Assembly (NCBI RefSeq): GCF_023078335.1
Contig: NZ_CP095550.1
Coordinates: 868,001-932,000 of the forward strand
Source: Metabacillus endolithicus
GTDB lineage: Bacteria; Bacillota; Bacilli; Bacillales; Bacillaceae
Reading direction: 5' to 3'
Length of the DNA stretch: 64,000 nt
Of the stretch, positions 40,871-50,545 are shown piece by piece. The first letter of the stretch is position 1. Each line of letters begins with the position of its first letter. The notes beneath the pieces are model-generated. The model was not told the DNA's origin. It saw only the letters and a program-made list of their open reading frames with translations, and made no database searches. Made by a program: the position numbers and the translations under genes.

Positions 40871-41305
40871 TTAGCCTCCAATTCGTTCTTTTAATGCTAA
40901 TATCGCCAGCTCATATCCTTTAAAGCCGAGTCCAATAATTTGCCCAACTGTAACCGGTGCTGTTACAGATGTATGTCTGAATTCCTCTCTTGCATGAATA
41001 TTTGAGATATGTACTTCAATGACTGGTATAGAGATGCTCGCAATCGCATCACGTATTGCATAACTATAATGTGTAAAAGCACCAGGGTTTATAACAATAC
41101 CATGATATTGCTCACTCGCTTCATGAATCGCATCAATTAAATCACCTTCATGATTTGATTGAAAGCATGTAACCTCACAATTTACTTTTTCACCAATTGT
41201 TAAAAGGTCTTTCTCCAGATCTGTTAATGTTTTTGAACCGTATATTTCAGGTTCTCTTAATCCAAGCCTGTTTAGATTTGGACCATTAATAACTAAAACC
41301 TTCAT
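40871..41305 (-). CDS. aroQ: 3-dehydroquinate dehydratase, type II
   Basis: The 144-residue shikimate-pathway enzyme contains the type II signature LVINGPNLNRLGLREPEIYG, the QSNHEGDLID active-site lid and the catalytic His in EVHISNIHAREEFRH. The start is either the ATG at 41305 (family-like MKVLVING) or a GTG at 41323. The nearest AAGGGAG is very close to the ATG, so the choice is not certain. Confidence 0.94.
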   Translation of the reverse strand: MKVLVINGPNLNRLGLREPEIYGSKTLTDLEKDLLTIGEKVNCEVTCFQSNHEGDLIDAIHEASEQYHGIVINPGAFTHYSYAIRDAIASISIPVIEVHISNIHAREEFRHTSVTAPVTVGQIIGLGFKGYELAILALKERIGG

Positions 41306-41413
41306 GACTCCCTTACACCTCACAGTTAATCCTTAAGTTAAACTAGTCTGTTAATATCGCAAAGAAGCACACTTCACAATGCAATTAACAAATAAGCTTA
41401 TACATAATAGTAT

Positions 41414-41446
41414 AAAAAAAGAATGTTCATCACATGAACATTCTAT
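41414..41446 (-). terminator. Terminator of yqhR
   Basis: AGAATGTTCAT and ATGAACATTCT form an 11-bp perfect stem with a 3-nt loop, followed by seven T on the minus strand. It lies 33 bp after yqhR. Confidence 0.9.
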
Positions 41447-41478
41447 CATATCTAAACATATCTCTACTAATGTTTCCT

Positions 41479-42012
41479 TCAGCTTTCCGGATTCGCTTGG
41501 AATTCATTGTAATCAAATGAAATCGAGTAACCAACAAATGCACCATATAAAATATAAAGACATAATGTAGTAACAACAGTTCCACGTGGTAGTTCAAAAA
41601 CCGTATCCAAATTAGGAAAGATTGGATTTAACACAAAGAAAACTAATGCCCACAAGGCTCCACCAAATGCAACACCAATCCACAAGGATTTAAATCGTTT
41701 CAGTATAGCAAAATAAGCTAATGCCACACCGATAGATACAAGACCAAGGATAACGATACTTATTAGTTGCCCTAAAGTGCCATCCTTCCAATCTCCTAAT
41801 GCGAATGGCTGAAGAATTAAGTTTGGACTAACCTCCGTAAAATTTAAATAATAAGAAAAATATGCTAGCAAGCTCCAAAATACTCCTCCAACAAAACCTG
41901 TAGATATTGTTTTTCCGATCGTTGACATTGGTTCTTCTTTCTTGTTCTGTTCTAATTTAGGATTATCTTCCAGCTTTTGTTCATCATCATTTTGTTTCTT
42001 TTTATCCGCCAT
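41479..42012 (-). CDS. yqhR: YqhR membrane protein
   Basis: The 177-residue protein has a charged N-terminus (KKKQNDDEQKLEDNPKLEQNKKEEP) and four membrane helices (around 34-55, 75-100, 108-130, 145-165). The sequence and position match YqhR of B. subtilis. Function unknown. AGGTGTTGGAAA precedes the ATG. Confidence 0.85.
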   Translation of the reverse strand: MADKKKQNDDEQKLEDNPKLEQNKKEEPMSTIGKTISTGFVGGVFWSLLAYFSYYLNFTEVSPNLILQPFALGDWKDGTLGQLISIVILGLVSIGVALAYFAILKRFKSLWIGVAFGGALWALVFFVLNPIFPNLDTVFELPRGTVVTTLCLYILYGAFVGYSISFDYNEFQANPES

Positions 42013-42068
42013 TTTCCAACACCTCCATTATTACTATGTCCAATTTTTTGATTGTCCATGTTTTTAGA

Positions 42069-42106
42069 AATACAGTTTTTTAATGAAGAAATTAAAAAAC
42101 TGTATT
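42069..42106. repeat. Perfect 16-bp inverted repeat
   Basis: AATACAGTTTTTTAAT and ATTAAAAAACTGTATT face each other across GAAGAA. It lies 57 bp from the yqhR start, upstream of it. It is not followed by a T-run, so it is either an operator or a structural element rather than a terminator. Confidence 0.6.
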
Positions 42107-42113
42107 AGAGTTA

Positions 42114-42172
42114 TTGGTGCACCAAAAAATCTTTTACAACAAAGATGAACCAAGTAAGTTTATGTGCACCAA
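42114..42172. promoter_or_regulatory. Operator-like palindrome TTGGTGCACCAA and half copy
   Basis: A 12-bp perfect palindrome at 42114-42125 is followed 49 bp later by TGTGCACCAA. Paired sites at about five helical turns suggest a dimeric regulator. The regulator is unknown. Confidence 0.4.
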
Positions 42173-42478
42173 GTCAGGATAATTTTCAAATAAAATGGAA
42201 ATTCCATGTCTAGCAGGAAAAAGCATGGGTATAATGTAAATAAAGGAATGTTTTCCATGTTATTGGATACACTAACGAAGATAACATGAAATTTAAGGTT
42301 TTATTTTGACAAAATATCCAACCATGAACAGAATAGAAATACGCAATCATATTGTTCATTTCTAAACATCGCTCTAGAGGTTTCCTTTCAAATTCTGTAT
42401 TATAGAGATAATAGCTAAACATTGTATTAGACGTTGTTTACTTTAATGAAGAATTAGGAATAGATAGGTTGGTGTCAT

Positions 42479-43423
42479 ATGTCAAATCAAAACAAGCCTG
42501 CATATGGTGGGCAAGCTGTTGTCGAGGGTGTTATGTTCGGTGGTAAGCATCACTATGTAACAGCCATTCGACGAAACGATAACTCAATTGATTATTTTCA
42601 TTTACCCAGAAAAAATCAAACTGTTTTATCAAAACTTAAAAAAATACCCTTTTTAAGAGGTATTGTTGCCATTATCGAAGCGAGTGCAAATGGTTCAAAG
42701 CATCTAAATTTTGCTACTGAACGTTTTGAAGTAGATCCTGAAAATGACGAAAAAATGTTAGCTGAGAAAAAGAATGACTCAAAGCTTACGATGTGGCTGG
42801 GAATTGCAGCGGTCGGGGTACTTTCATTTTTCTTCGGAAAAGTCATTTTTACTCTTCTACCCGTTTTTTTAGCCGAATTTTTCCGCCCCCTTATATCATC
42901 AGACTTCGGGCAAATTCTCTTAGAAGGTGCTTTCAAACTTATGTTACTTTTAGCATATATATATGCTATATCTTTTACACCTTTAATTAGGAGGGTATTT
43001 CAATACCACGGTGCAGAGCATAAGGTAATTAATACTTATGAAAACAACTTGGAATTAACTGTTGAAAATGTTCAAAGTCAATCTCGACTGCATTACAGAT
43101 GTGGTAGTAGCTTTATCTTATTCACAGTAATAGTTGGTGTGTTTGTTTACACTCTTGTTCCGACCGACCCTCTATGGCTGCGAATCGTGAACAGACTAGC
43201 CTTGATACCTGTTGTATTAGGCATTTCCTTCGAAGTGTTACAGCTAACGAATAAAGTTCGTGAAATACCAGTGTTACGCTATTTAGGATATCCAGGACTC
43301 TGGTTACAGCTGTTAACAACAAAGGAGCCTACAAACGATCAAGTTGAAGTGGCGATTGCAAGCTTTAACGAATTAATTCGAATGGAAAAAGAGACAGAAA
43401 CATCTACTGAACAAATTGTTTAA
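42479..43423 (+). CDS. yqhQ: DUF1385 membrane protein YqhQ
   Basis: The 314-residue protein begins with the family signature PAYGGQAVVEGVMFGG. It has membrane helices near 105-130, 150-170 and 220-255, and carries the conserved YHGAEHKVINTYE and RLHYRCGSSF motifs. Those His/Glu and Cys residues suggest a metal-dependent membrane function, but none is established. yqhP follows 43 bp downstream. Confidence 0.92.
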   Translation: MSNQNKPAYGGQAVVEGVMFGGKHHYVTAIRRNDNSIDYFHLPRKNQTVLSKLKKIPFLRGIVAIIEASANGSKHLNFATERFEVDPENDEKMLAEKKNDSKLTMWLGIAAVGVLSFFFGKVIFTLLPVFLAEFFRPLISSDFGQILLEGAFKLMLLLAYIYAISFTPLIRRVFQYHGAEHKVINTYENNLELTVENVQSQSRLHYRCGSSFILFTVIVGVFVYTLVPTDPLWLRIVNRLALIPVVLGISFEVLQLTNKVREIPVLRYLGYPGLWLQLLTTKEPTNDQVEVAIASFNELIRMEKETETSTEQIV

Positions 43424-43466
43424 TGTGAATCTACTTTGATTGGTATTTTTTCTTGGAGGTGGTCAT

Positions 43467-43847
43467 ATGAATCGTCGTGTGAATTGGATTGTCATGATTG
43501 TTATTTCTTTAGGGGTTATTGGTTTTATTACAACGTTAGTATCTGATCCTCTATGGCTTTTGAAACAAATCGCCATCTATGCTGCTATTGCTGGTTTAAT
43601 CTATCTTGTTTATCGATTATTCTCAAGAAGAAGAATGGGCAAAGAACATTCCTCTTATATGAAAGCTGCAAAGCAATCTAAAAGACGTTTTGACGACCGT
43701 AGCACAAAGTCTTCTAATGTCAAAAACATATCACAAGCTAAAAAAGCAAGAAAATCCTCTGCAATCAAAAAGAAAAAACAAACTCCTTCACATTTAACTG
43801 TTATTGAAGGAAAAAAAGGCAAAAAGAAAAACAGAGCGTTTTTCTAA
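43467..43847 (+). CDS. yqhP: YqhP (SA1362 family) membrane protein
   Basis: The 126-residue protein has two N-terminal membrane helices (residues 6-25 and 33-52) and a strongly basic cytoplasmic tail (KKARKSSAIKKKKQ, GKKGKKKNR). I chose the ATG at 43467, which has GGAGGTGG upstream; an in-frame start at 43440 is before that site. Matches YqhP by context and sequence. Function unknown. Confidence 0.85.
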   Translation: MNRRVNWIVMIVISLGVIGFITTLVSDPLWLLKQIAIYAAIAGLIYLVYRLFSRRRMGKEHSSYMKAAKQSKRRFDDRSTKSSNVKNISQAKKARKSSAIKKKKQTPSHLTVIEGKKGKKKNRAFF

Positions 43848-43893
43848 TAAGACCACTTCTTTAGAAATTCATTCGTTCTGTTTCGACCTAGCT

Positions 43894-44733
43894 CTATAAA
43901 GAATTTAGTTTTTTTTGTTCATTTAATTCAAATTCGGTTGTTACAATATCTTCAACAGGGATAAAGACCATATCTTTTTCATGTCGTCTAGAAATATGCC
44001 GCCCATCATGTGCTTCCTTCATTGTTTCAAATAATGCTCCAAATAAATCAATTGCATTATTAATCTTCTTTTTTGGTCTTTCTTTTTCACTATAACTAAG
44101 TTTTATGCCAAGAACAGGTCTTGTTTTATAAGGCCTATCTTGCTGATAAAATAGCCAAATCGGGAAATTACTAAGCACTCCTCCATCTACAAAAATAGTA
44201 GCTCCTTTGGAAGTATTTAACTTAACAGGTTCAAAAAAATAAGGTAAACTACAACTCATTCGTACTGCCTTCGCCACTGAAAAAGATTGTGGGTTAATAC
44301 CGTAATGATGCAGATCATCAGGTATAACCATCAACCTTCCATTGGTTAAATCAGAAGCGATAACTCTCAAACTTCCCGGTGCTATATCGGCAAACGTAGA
44401 AACACCCCTGTCTCTTAACTTCTGACATAGCCATTCCTCTAATTTGCGGCCTCGATATAATCCAAGATTCCAATATAATGAAAGCCATTTTGTAAATGGT
44501 AAAGGCAGAATCGATTTCCGTTCATCTAAAAACATTTTCAAATCTACTTCATCCATTATCTTTAAAATTTCATCACTTGTATATCCTGCAATAATAAAAG
44601 CAGAAATAATAGAACCTGCACTCGTACCAGCTAGCCTTTTAAATTGATAACCCCTTTTTTCAATTGCTTGATATGCACCGATAAGTGCAAACCCTTTAAT
44701 ACCCCCACCTGAGAAAACACCATCAATTTTCAA
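43894..44733 (-). CDS. yqhO: Patatin-like phospholipase YqhO
   Basis: The 279-residue patatin-family acyl hydrolase has the oxyanion motif GGGIKG, the nucleophile elbow GTSAGS and the catalytic Asp in DGG. I chose the TTG at 44733 because GGGGAG lies seven bases upstream and the protein then starts KIDGVFSGGG, as relatives do. The frame open to 44796 would add an unrelated leader. Probably cytoplasmic. Confidence 0.9.
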   Translation of the reverse strand: MKIDGVFSGGGIKGFALIGAYQAIEKRGYQFKRLAGTSAGSIISAFIIAGYTSDEILKIMDEVDLKMFLDERKSILPLPFTKWLSLYWNLGLYRGRKLEEWLCQKLRDRGVSTFADIAPGSLRVIASDLTNGRLMVIPDDLHHYGINPQSFSVAKAVRMSCSLPYFFEPVKLNTSKGATIFVDGGVLSNFPIWLFYQQDRPYKTRPVLGIKLSYSEKERPKKKINNAIDLFGALFETMKEAHDGRHISRRHEKDMVFIPVEDIVTTEFELNEQKKLNSL

Positions 44734-44875
44734 TCGGCCTCTCCCCTTCCCTCTTATAGTGTAAGAGCGTGGAAATGAAAATAGACCATCAATCATGATT
44801 TAGGGGAATCATTTACTCAATGTACAAATTTCTAGAGACAATCTTTTAAAATAACTAGCTTAAAACATGAATCCA

Positions 44876-44912
44876 AAGAAAAAACCCTTTTCAACAAAAG
44901 GGCTTTTTCTAA
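44876..44912 (-). terminator. Terminator of the app operon
   Basis: AAACCCTTTT and AAAAGGGCTTT form a strong stem around TCAAC, with A-rich and T-rich flanks, directly after appC. Confidence 0.85.
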
Positions 44913-44916
44913 AATA

Positions 44917-45816
44917 TTATTGTTTCATTTTTGGATCAAGAACATCTCTTAAACCATCACCCATTAAATTAAATCCTAAAACGGTTAGCATGATCGCCAA
45001 CCCAGGAAAGAAAAGTGTCCAAGGCGCTTGTACAAGGTACTGCTTAGAATCTGACAGCATTTTTCCCCACTCCGGATTTGGTGCTTGTGCTCCTAATCCA
45101 AGGAAACCTAAAGCTGCGGCTTCAATGATAGCTGTTGCTATAGCGAGTGTTGCTTGTACAATAATTGGCGTCATACTATTCGGCAATATATGTCTAAATA
45201 AAATTCTATTATCCTTCATCCCTACTGCCCTTGCTGCCATAATATACTCTTCTTGCTTAACACTCAAAACCTTTGATCGAACAAGTCGACCAAAGTTAGG
45301 AATATTTATAATAGCAATTGCGATTAAAGCATTTTGTAAAGATGGTCCAAGAATAGCCACTACAGCTATCGCTAATAAAATACTTGGGAAAGCAAGCATA
45401 ATATCAAAGATTCTCGAAATAATTGAATCTACCCAACGTCCATAATAGCCTGCAATAATACCCAAAAGTGTACCAAAAACAGCAGAACCTAATACAGAAA
45501 AGAAACCAACCCATAGCGAAATTCGAGCACCATAGAGAATTCTCGAGAGAATATCACGCCCAAAATCATCAGTCCCAAACCAATGCTCACTTGATGGTGC
45601 TAACAGTCGTTTTGATAATTCCTGTTCCTTAAATCCATAAGGAGCAATAACAGGTGCAAGTATGGCCAGAATAATAAAGAATATAACAATTCCAAGACCA
45701 ACTAGTGCTAATTTATTTTTACAGAAGGATTTCCAAGCCTCTTTCCAAGGTGGTGTTACTTGTTCCTCAACAGTGGTATTCAAAGGATTTGGAGTGTTTT
45801 TTGCTAACTCTGCCAC
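44917..45816 (-). CDS. appC: Peptide ABC transporter permease (AppC/DppC type)
   Basis: The 299-residue permease has an N-terminal cytoplasmic leader, a first helix near 30-55 and the OppC N-domain motif (FGTDDFGRDILSRILYG). The EAA loop reads EYIMAARAVGMKDNRILFRHILPN. GTG start with GGGGGG upstream. It follows appB by 19 bp. The gene order ATPase-ATPase-binding protein-permease-permease matches the B. subtilis app operon, so app names are used provisionally; the substrate could be di- or oligopeptides. Confidence 0.9.
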   Translation of the reverse strand: MAELAKNTPNPLNTTVEEQVTPPWKEAWKSFCKNKLALVGLGIVIFFIILAILAPVIAPYGFKEQELSKRLLAPSSEHWFGTDDFGRDILSRILYGARISLWVGFFSVLGSAVFGTLLGIIAGYYGRWVDSIISRIFDIMLAFPSILLAIAVVAILGPSLQNALIAIAIINIPNFGRLVRSKVLSVKQEEYIMAARAVGMKDNRILFRHILPNSMTPIIVQATLAIATAIIEAAALGFLGLGAQAPNPEWGKMLSDSKQYLVQAPWTLFFPGLAIMLTVLGFNLMGDGLRDVLDPKMKQ

Positions 45817-45835
45817 AATTATCCCCCCATTCTAA

Positions 45836-46843
45836 TTATTGATGATATTTTATTCGTGGATCAACAACAGCATATAATAAATCTACGATTAAATTGATTA
45901 AGATAAAAATGGCTGCAATTATTAAGATACCTGATTGTATAACAGGATAATCTCGATAACCGATTGCATCGTATAAGTAACGACCAATTCCAGGCCAACC
46001 GAAAATCGTTTCTGTTAAAATGGCTCCTCCTAATAACAAACCTGTTTGCAAACCTATTACAGTTAAAACTGGAATAATAGCATTTTTTAAAGCATGTTTA
46101 TAAACAACCCAGAACATTTTTAGACCCTTTGCTCTAGCTGTACGAATATAATCTGATTTCATTACCTCTAACATCGTAGAACGGGTCATTCTTGCAATAA
46201 TCGCCATCGGTATTGTAGCTAATGCCAAACTTGGAAGAATAAGGTGCTGAAGAACCTGAACAAATTGATCTGTCCTGCCTTGAAGTAAGGTATCAATCAT
46301 ATAAATATTCGTTATGGCAGTTATCGGGTCCCTAACATCTTCTCTTCCTGTTGAAGGCAACCACCCCAACTCTATCGAAAACGCCCATTGCTCCATTAAA
46401 CCAAGCCAGAAAATTGGCATTGATACACCAACTAACGCCAAGATCATAGCTAAATAATCAAACCATGAATTTGAGAACCATGCACTAATAATACCTGCAT
46501 TTACCCCTATAAATATAGCGATTATCATTGCCACAATTGTTAGTTCAATCGTTGCAGCTAAGTACGGCCAAATTTCCTCATTAATTGGACCTCTTGTTCT
46601 AAGTGAGGTTCCAAGATCTCCTGTCAAAAGTGCTTTTATATAATCCACATATTGGATATACCATGGTTTATCTAATCCTAGTTCTGTCGTTAATGTAGCA
46701 ATGGCCTCTTTCGTAGCCTTTTGTCCAAGAATAACCTGCGCTGGATCACCTGGTATAGCACGTATTATCGCAAACACTACTAATGTCATTCCAAACAATA
46801 CGGGTATAAGTGAAAAAACACGACGGACTGTATAAGAAAACAT
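45836..46843 (-). CDS. appB: Peptide ABC transporter permease (AppB/DppB type)
   Basis: The 335-residue permease has six membrane helices and the DppB-type segment GDLGTSLRTRGPINEEIWPYL, and the EAA loop DYIRTARAKGLKMFWVVYKHALKN. The ATG at 46843 is better spaced from GAGGTGA than a GTG at 46852. It pairs with AppC to form the membrane channel. Confidence 0.9.
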   Translation of the reverse strand: MFSYTVRRVFSLIPVLFGMTLVVFAIIRAIPGDPAQVILGQKATKEAIATLTTELGLDKPWYIQYVDYIKALLTGDLGTSLRTRGPINEEIWPYLAATIELTIVAMIIAIFIGVNAGIISAWFSNSWFDYLAMILALVGVSMPIFWLGLMEQWAFSIELGWLPSTGREDVRDPITAITNIYMIDTLLQGRTDQFVQVLQHLILPSLALATIPMAIIARMTRSTMLEVMKSDYIRTARAKGLKMFWVVYKHALKNAIIPVLTVIGLQTGLLLGGAILTETIFGWPGIGRYLYDAIGYRDYPVIQSGILIIAAIFILINLIVDLLYAVVDPRIKYHQ

Positions 46844-46888
46844 ATTGCTCACCTCTTTTTGTAGAAACTATCAATATTTTGCTTAACA

Positions 46889-46912
46889 AAAGGGGAGACA
46901 GAGCTCCCCTTT
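46889..46912 (-). terminator. Intra-operon attenuator between appA and appB
   Basis: AAAGGGGAG and CTCCCCTTT form a 9-bp perfect, GC-rich stem with a 6-nt loop; TTTTG follows on the minus strand. Such elements after binding-protein genes commonly lower permease expression relative to the binding protein. Confidence 0.7.
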
Positions 46913-46922
46913 CTTTACATGA

Positions 46923-48536
46923 TTATTTAAATTCAACTTTCGTTAAAGCCTCAGAACCAGTTGGATGTGGTAAATAATTTACTAAATCACTAGTTCCCGC
47001 TAATAACGGTGTTGAGTGAACCAATGGAACCCATGGTGCATCATCATGAATGATTTCTTGAGCTTGTTTGTATAAATCATTTCTTGTATTTTGATCTGTT
47101 TCAGTTTGAGCTTTAATTAATACATCATGAAGCTCATCATTGCTGTAATAAGAATAGTTGTTACTTCCGATACTATCTTTGTCTAAAAGCGTGTATAAGA
47201 AGTTATCTGGATCTCCATTATCACCAGTCCAACCTAACATGTACGCGTCGAACTCACCTTTAGCAGCTTTATCTAAGTAAGTTGCCCAGTCTACTGATTG
47301 AATTTCAGCTTTAACACCAATCTCAGCAAATGATGCTTGGATAACCTCTGCTACCTTCATTCCTTCAGGCATGTAAGGACGTGCTACTGGCATAGCCCAA
47401 AGATCCATTTCAAATCCATCAGCATAACCTGCTTCAGCTAATCGTTCTTTTGCTTTTTCTAAATCATAAGGATATGCTTCAATCTCATCATTGTAACCCT
47501 CAACAGAAGGTGGCATTGGGTTCTTTGCAACTTCTGCTTTTCCACCGTAAAATGCTTCGATAATTGCTTTTTTGTCAATCGCATGATTTAATGCCTGACG
47601 TACAAGTTTATTATCAAATGGAGGACGATTCACTGTAAATCCTAGGTATCCAGTGTTCATCGACGGACGTTCAATTAACTGAAGCTCAGCATTACCTGTA
47701 ATTGTTGCTTCATCTGAATTATTTAATCCATCCATAAGATCAATTTCACCATTTGTTAAAGCATTAAGTCTTGATGAGTTTTCAGGAATAACACGGAAAA
47801 TAACTTGCTTTAACTTAGGGAAACCTTCTAACCAGTAATCTTCATTCTTTTCAAGTACAATACGATCATTTTGTTTCCACTCTACAAATTTAAATGGACC
47901 AGTACCAACTGGATTTTCTCTAAATTTGTCACCAGACTCTTTAACAGCAGTCGGACTAGCAATTCCAAACGGAGACATTGCTAGGTTCTTTAAGAATGGA
48001 GCTTGTGGACGGTTAAGAACAAATTGAACAGTATTTTCATCAACTGCTGTAACAGATTCAATTACGTGTCCTTCTTCACCTTTAAAACCACCAAACATTG
48101 TATAGTAAGGGAAATCATCTGCATTTCCATTCATCCAACGCTCAAAGTTAAATACAACTGCTTCTGCATTAAAATCTGTACCGTCATGGAATTTAACACC
48201 TTGACGTAGCTTTAAAGTGTATGTAAGAGCATCTTCTGAAACTTCCCAAGACTCTGCAAGTCCAGGTTGAAGTGTTGTATCTTGCTCTCCATACTCGATT
48301 AGAGTTTCAAAAATGTTTTCAGTTACTTTAAATGTTTCACCTTCAGTTGTTGATATCGGATCAAGAGATGTTGAATCTCCCCCACGTCCAAAAACTAAAG
48401 TATCCTTTTTTTCTCCTTCGCTAGATGACTTTCCTTCGCCACCAGCTTTTTCATTTGAGTTACCGCTACAACCAACTAATAGCATACTAATTGCTAATAG
48501 TGAAATAAGTAGCAGCTTGAGTGATTTGTTTCTCAT
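46923..48536 (-). CDS. appA: Peptide-binding lipoprotein of the ABC transporter (AppA/DppE type)
   Basis: The 537-residue family-5 solute-binding protein starts with a lipoprotein signal (lipobox LVGC; Cys near residue 23). A Ser/Gly/Lys spacer follows, then the conserved SBP_bac_5 signature (LTYTLKLRQGVKFHDGTDFNAEAVVFNFERW). I chose the ATG at 48536 over two upstream ATGs (48569, 48554) because a lipoprotein signal then starts directly and GGGGG is upstream. The tentative name follows gene order; the substrate is not determined by sequence. Confidence 0.9.
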   Translation of the reverse strand: MRNKSLKLLLISLLAISMLLVGCSGNSNEKAGGEGKSSSEGEKKDTLVFGRGGDSTSLDPISTTEGETFKVTENIFETLIEYGEQDTTLQPGLAESWEVSEDALTYTLKLRQGVKFHDGTDFNAEAVVFNFERWMNGNADDFPYYTMFGGFKGEEGHVIESVTAVDENTVQFVLNRPQAPFLKNLAMSPFGIASPTAVKESGDKFRENPVGTGPFKFVEWKQNDRIVLEKNEDYWLEGFPKLKQVIFRVIPENSSRLNALTNGEIDLMDGLNNSDEATITGNAELQLIERPSMNTGYLGFTVNRPPFDNKLVRQALNHAIDKKAIIEAFYGGKAEVAKNPMPPSVEGYNDEIEAYPYDLEKAKERLAEAGYADGFEMDLWAMPVARPYMPEGMKVAEVIQASFAEIGVKAEIQSVDWATYLDKAAKGEFDAYMLGWTGDNGDPDNFLYTLLDKDSIGSNNYSYYSNDELHDVLIKAQTETDQNTRNDLYKQAQEIIHDDAPWVPLVHSTPLLAGTSDLVNYLPHPTGSEALTKVEFK

Positions 48537-48581
48537 TCGCTTTCTTACCCCCATTTTTTTATTTATCATAAATGCCGCATG

Positions 48582-49550
48582 CTAGTCGTTATATAAATGA
48601 CATGCAACAAAATGACCATTTATATTTTTATATTCTGGTCGAGTTGTTTTACAAATGTCCATACATTCTGAACATCTTGTGTGAAAGGCGCACCCTGCAG
48701 GAGGATTCGATGGACTTGGAATTTCACCCGTAATCGTAATTCTCTCACGACTAATATCAGGATCTGCAATAGGTACAGCAGATAAAAGTGCTTTCGTATA
48801 AGGATGCATCGCGTTCGTGTAAAGTTCCTCACTATCTGATAGCTCTATTAATCTACCTAAATACATAACACCTACACGGTCACTAATGTGACGAACAACA
48901 CCAAGATCATGCGCAATAAAGATATAGGTTAGTTGAAACTCATTTTGTATATCTTTCATTAAATTTAGAACCTGTGCCTGTATAGATACATCCAATGCAG
49001 AAACCGGCTCATCGGCAATAATTAATTTGAGGCTTCGTCATAAGTGCTTTTGCAATACCAATCCTTTGACGTTGTCCACCACTAAATTGATGTGGATACC
49101 TTCTCGCATGGTAACTGCTCAAGCCTACGATTTCTAACATCTCTTGAACTCGTTTCTTTCTCTCTTCTTTTGAACCTATTCCATGGACAATAAGGGGCTT
49201 TCCAAGATTTTTTCAATAGAGTGTCTAGGATTTAAAGAAGCATAAGGATCCTGGAACACCATTTGAATGTCTCTTCGTGTTTTTCTTAATTCCGTTTTAG
49301 ACAAGTTTCTAAGATCTTTATCTTCAAAAATGATGCTTCCATCACTAGCCTCTATTAATCTCATAAGTAAGCGGCCTGTTGTAGATTTGCCGCAACCACT
49401 TTCACCTACGATTCCTAATGTTTCACCCTTTTTCACGAAAAACGATAAATCATCAACAGCTTTCACTTCACCTTGCTTTTTTCCAAGTAAACCGCCATTT
49501 ATAGGGAAATACTTTTTTAATCCATCAACTTGAAGAAGTAACTCTGTCAT
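48582..49550 (-). pseudogene. appF: Peptide ABC transporter ATPase AppF type, two frameshifts
   Basis: Three frames together give a full-length protein of about 322 residues. The N-terminal part (49176-49550) has Walker A GESGCGKST. The middle, with the signature [14 protein letters not shown], is in another frame. The C-terminal part (48582 to about 49028) has the H-loop (IAHDLGVV) and the oligopeptide-transporter Cys cluster ([14 protein letters not shown]). Adding one C to the GGGG/CCCC run at 49194-49197 and removing one A from the AAA at 49026-49028 restores it. The motif set is intact, so error is likelier than decay. Confidence 0.9.
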
Positions 49551-50545
49551 TTTTCTCTACTTCCTCCTTTCCACTATGCAAAAAGCAACGAACACTATGA
49601 TCTTCTTTTTCCATTTTATATAGTTGAGGCGTTTCCACTTGGCATTGACCAAACATTTCTTCACATCTTGCCGCAAAACGACATCCGTTTTTGATACTTC
49701 CAGGTCGTGGAACGTTACCAGGTATACTATATAATCGATCTTTTTTCCCTCTAATATCAGGGACCGATTTTATCAATCCCTTTGTGTAAGGATGTTTAGG
49801 ATTTTTCAAGATGGTTTGTACGTCACCTTGTTCGACAATTTGACCAGAATACATAACAATGACCCTGTCACATACTTCAGCAACTACTCCTAAATCGTGA
49901 GTAATAAAAATGATAGATGTGTTCATTCTTTCATTTAAATCTTTCATGAGAGATAGAATTTGAGGCTTGTATCGTAACATCAAGTGCAGTTGTAGGTTCG
50001 TCCGCAATTAATACCTGCGGATTACAAGCCATTGCCATCGCAATCATTACCCTTTGTCTCATCCCACCGGAAAGTTGATGTGGATAATCATTAACGATTT
50101 CATCTGCTCTTGGTATTCCAACTAACTTAAGCAATTCAATTGCACGTAATCTAGCATCTTTTTTCGCAAGATTTGTATGTAACTTTAAAGCTTCAATTAA
50201 TTGATTGCCTATTGTAAACAATGGGTTTAATGAAGTCATAGGCTCCTGGAAGATCATCGATATTTGATTCCCCCGGATTCCTCGCATTTCTTTTTCACTA
50301 AATTTTGTTAAGTCTTTACCTTCAAATAAAATTTCACCATGTTCAATCACACCAGGAGGGCTGGGGATTAATCCCATTGTTGACAATGATGTAACACTCT
50401 TTCCACTTCCCGACTCTCCAACAATCCCTAAGATTTCGCCTTTATTTAACTCGAAACTTATTCCATCCACTGCTGGGATCAGCTTTTTTTCAGAACGAAA
50501 GGATACCTTTAAATCTCTTATTTGAAGTATAGGTTCTTTACTCAT
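49525..50545 (-). pseudogene. appD: Peptide ABC transporter ATPase AppD type, frameshifted
   Basis: Two frames (49931-50545 and 49525-50007) give about 339 residues. The first has Walker A GESGSGKS, the signature [14 protein letters not shown] and Walker [13 protein letters not shown]. The second has the His switch (ITHDLGVV) and the C-terminal Cys motif (CRFAARCEEMFGQC). Removing one base of the GG pair at 49964-49965 restores [15 protein letters not shown]. The ATG at 50545 has AGGTGA. First gene of the operon; its stop overlaps the appF start. Confidence 0.9.

Larger units (their letters stand above)
42013..42478. other. Divergent promoter region between yqhR and yqhQ
   Basis: This 466-bp gap contains a perfect 16-bp inverted repeat (42069-42106) and a 12-bp palindrome, TTGGTGCACCAA (42114-42125). 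A partial second copy of the palindrome, TGTGCACCAA, lies at 42163-42172. A 70-codon minus-strand frame at 42210-42422 lacks a ribosome binding site. It must hold the promoters of both divergent genes. Confidence 0.55.

Noticed and set aside
42210..42422. 70-codon minus-strand frame between yqhR and yqhQ
   Set aside because: No ribosome binding site, unusual composition, and it lies in a divergent promoter region.
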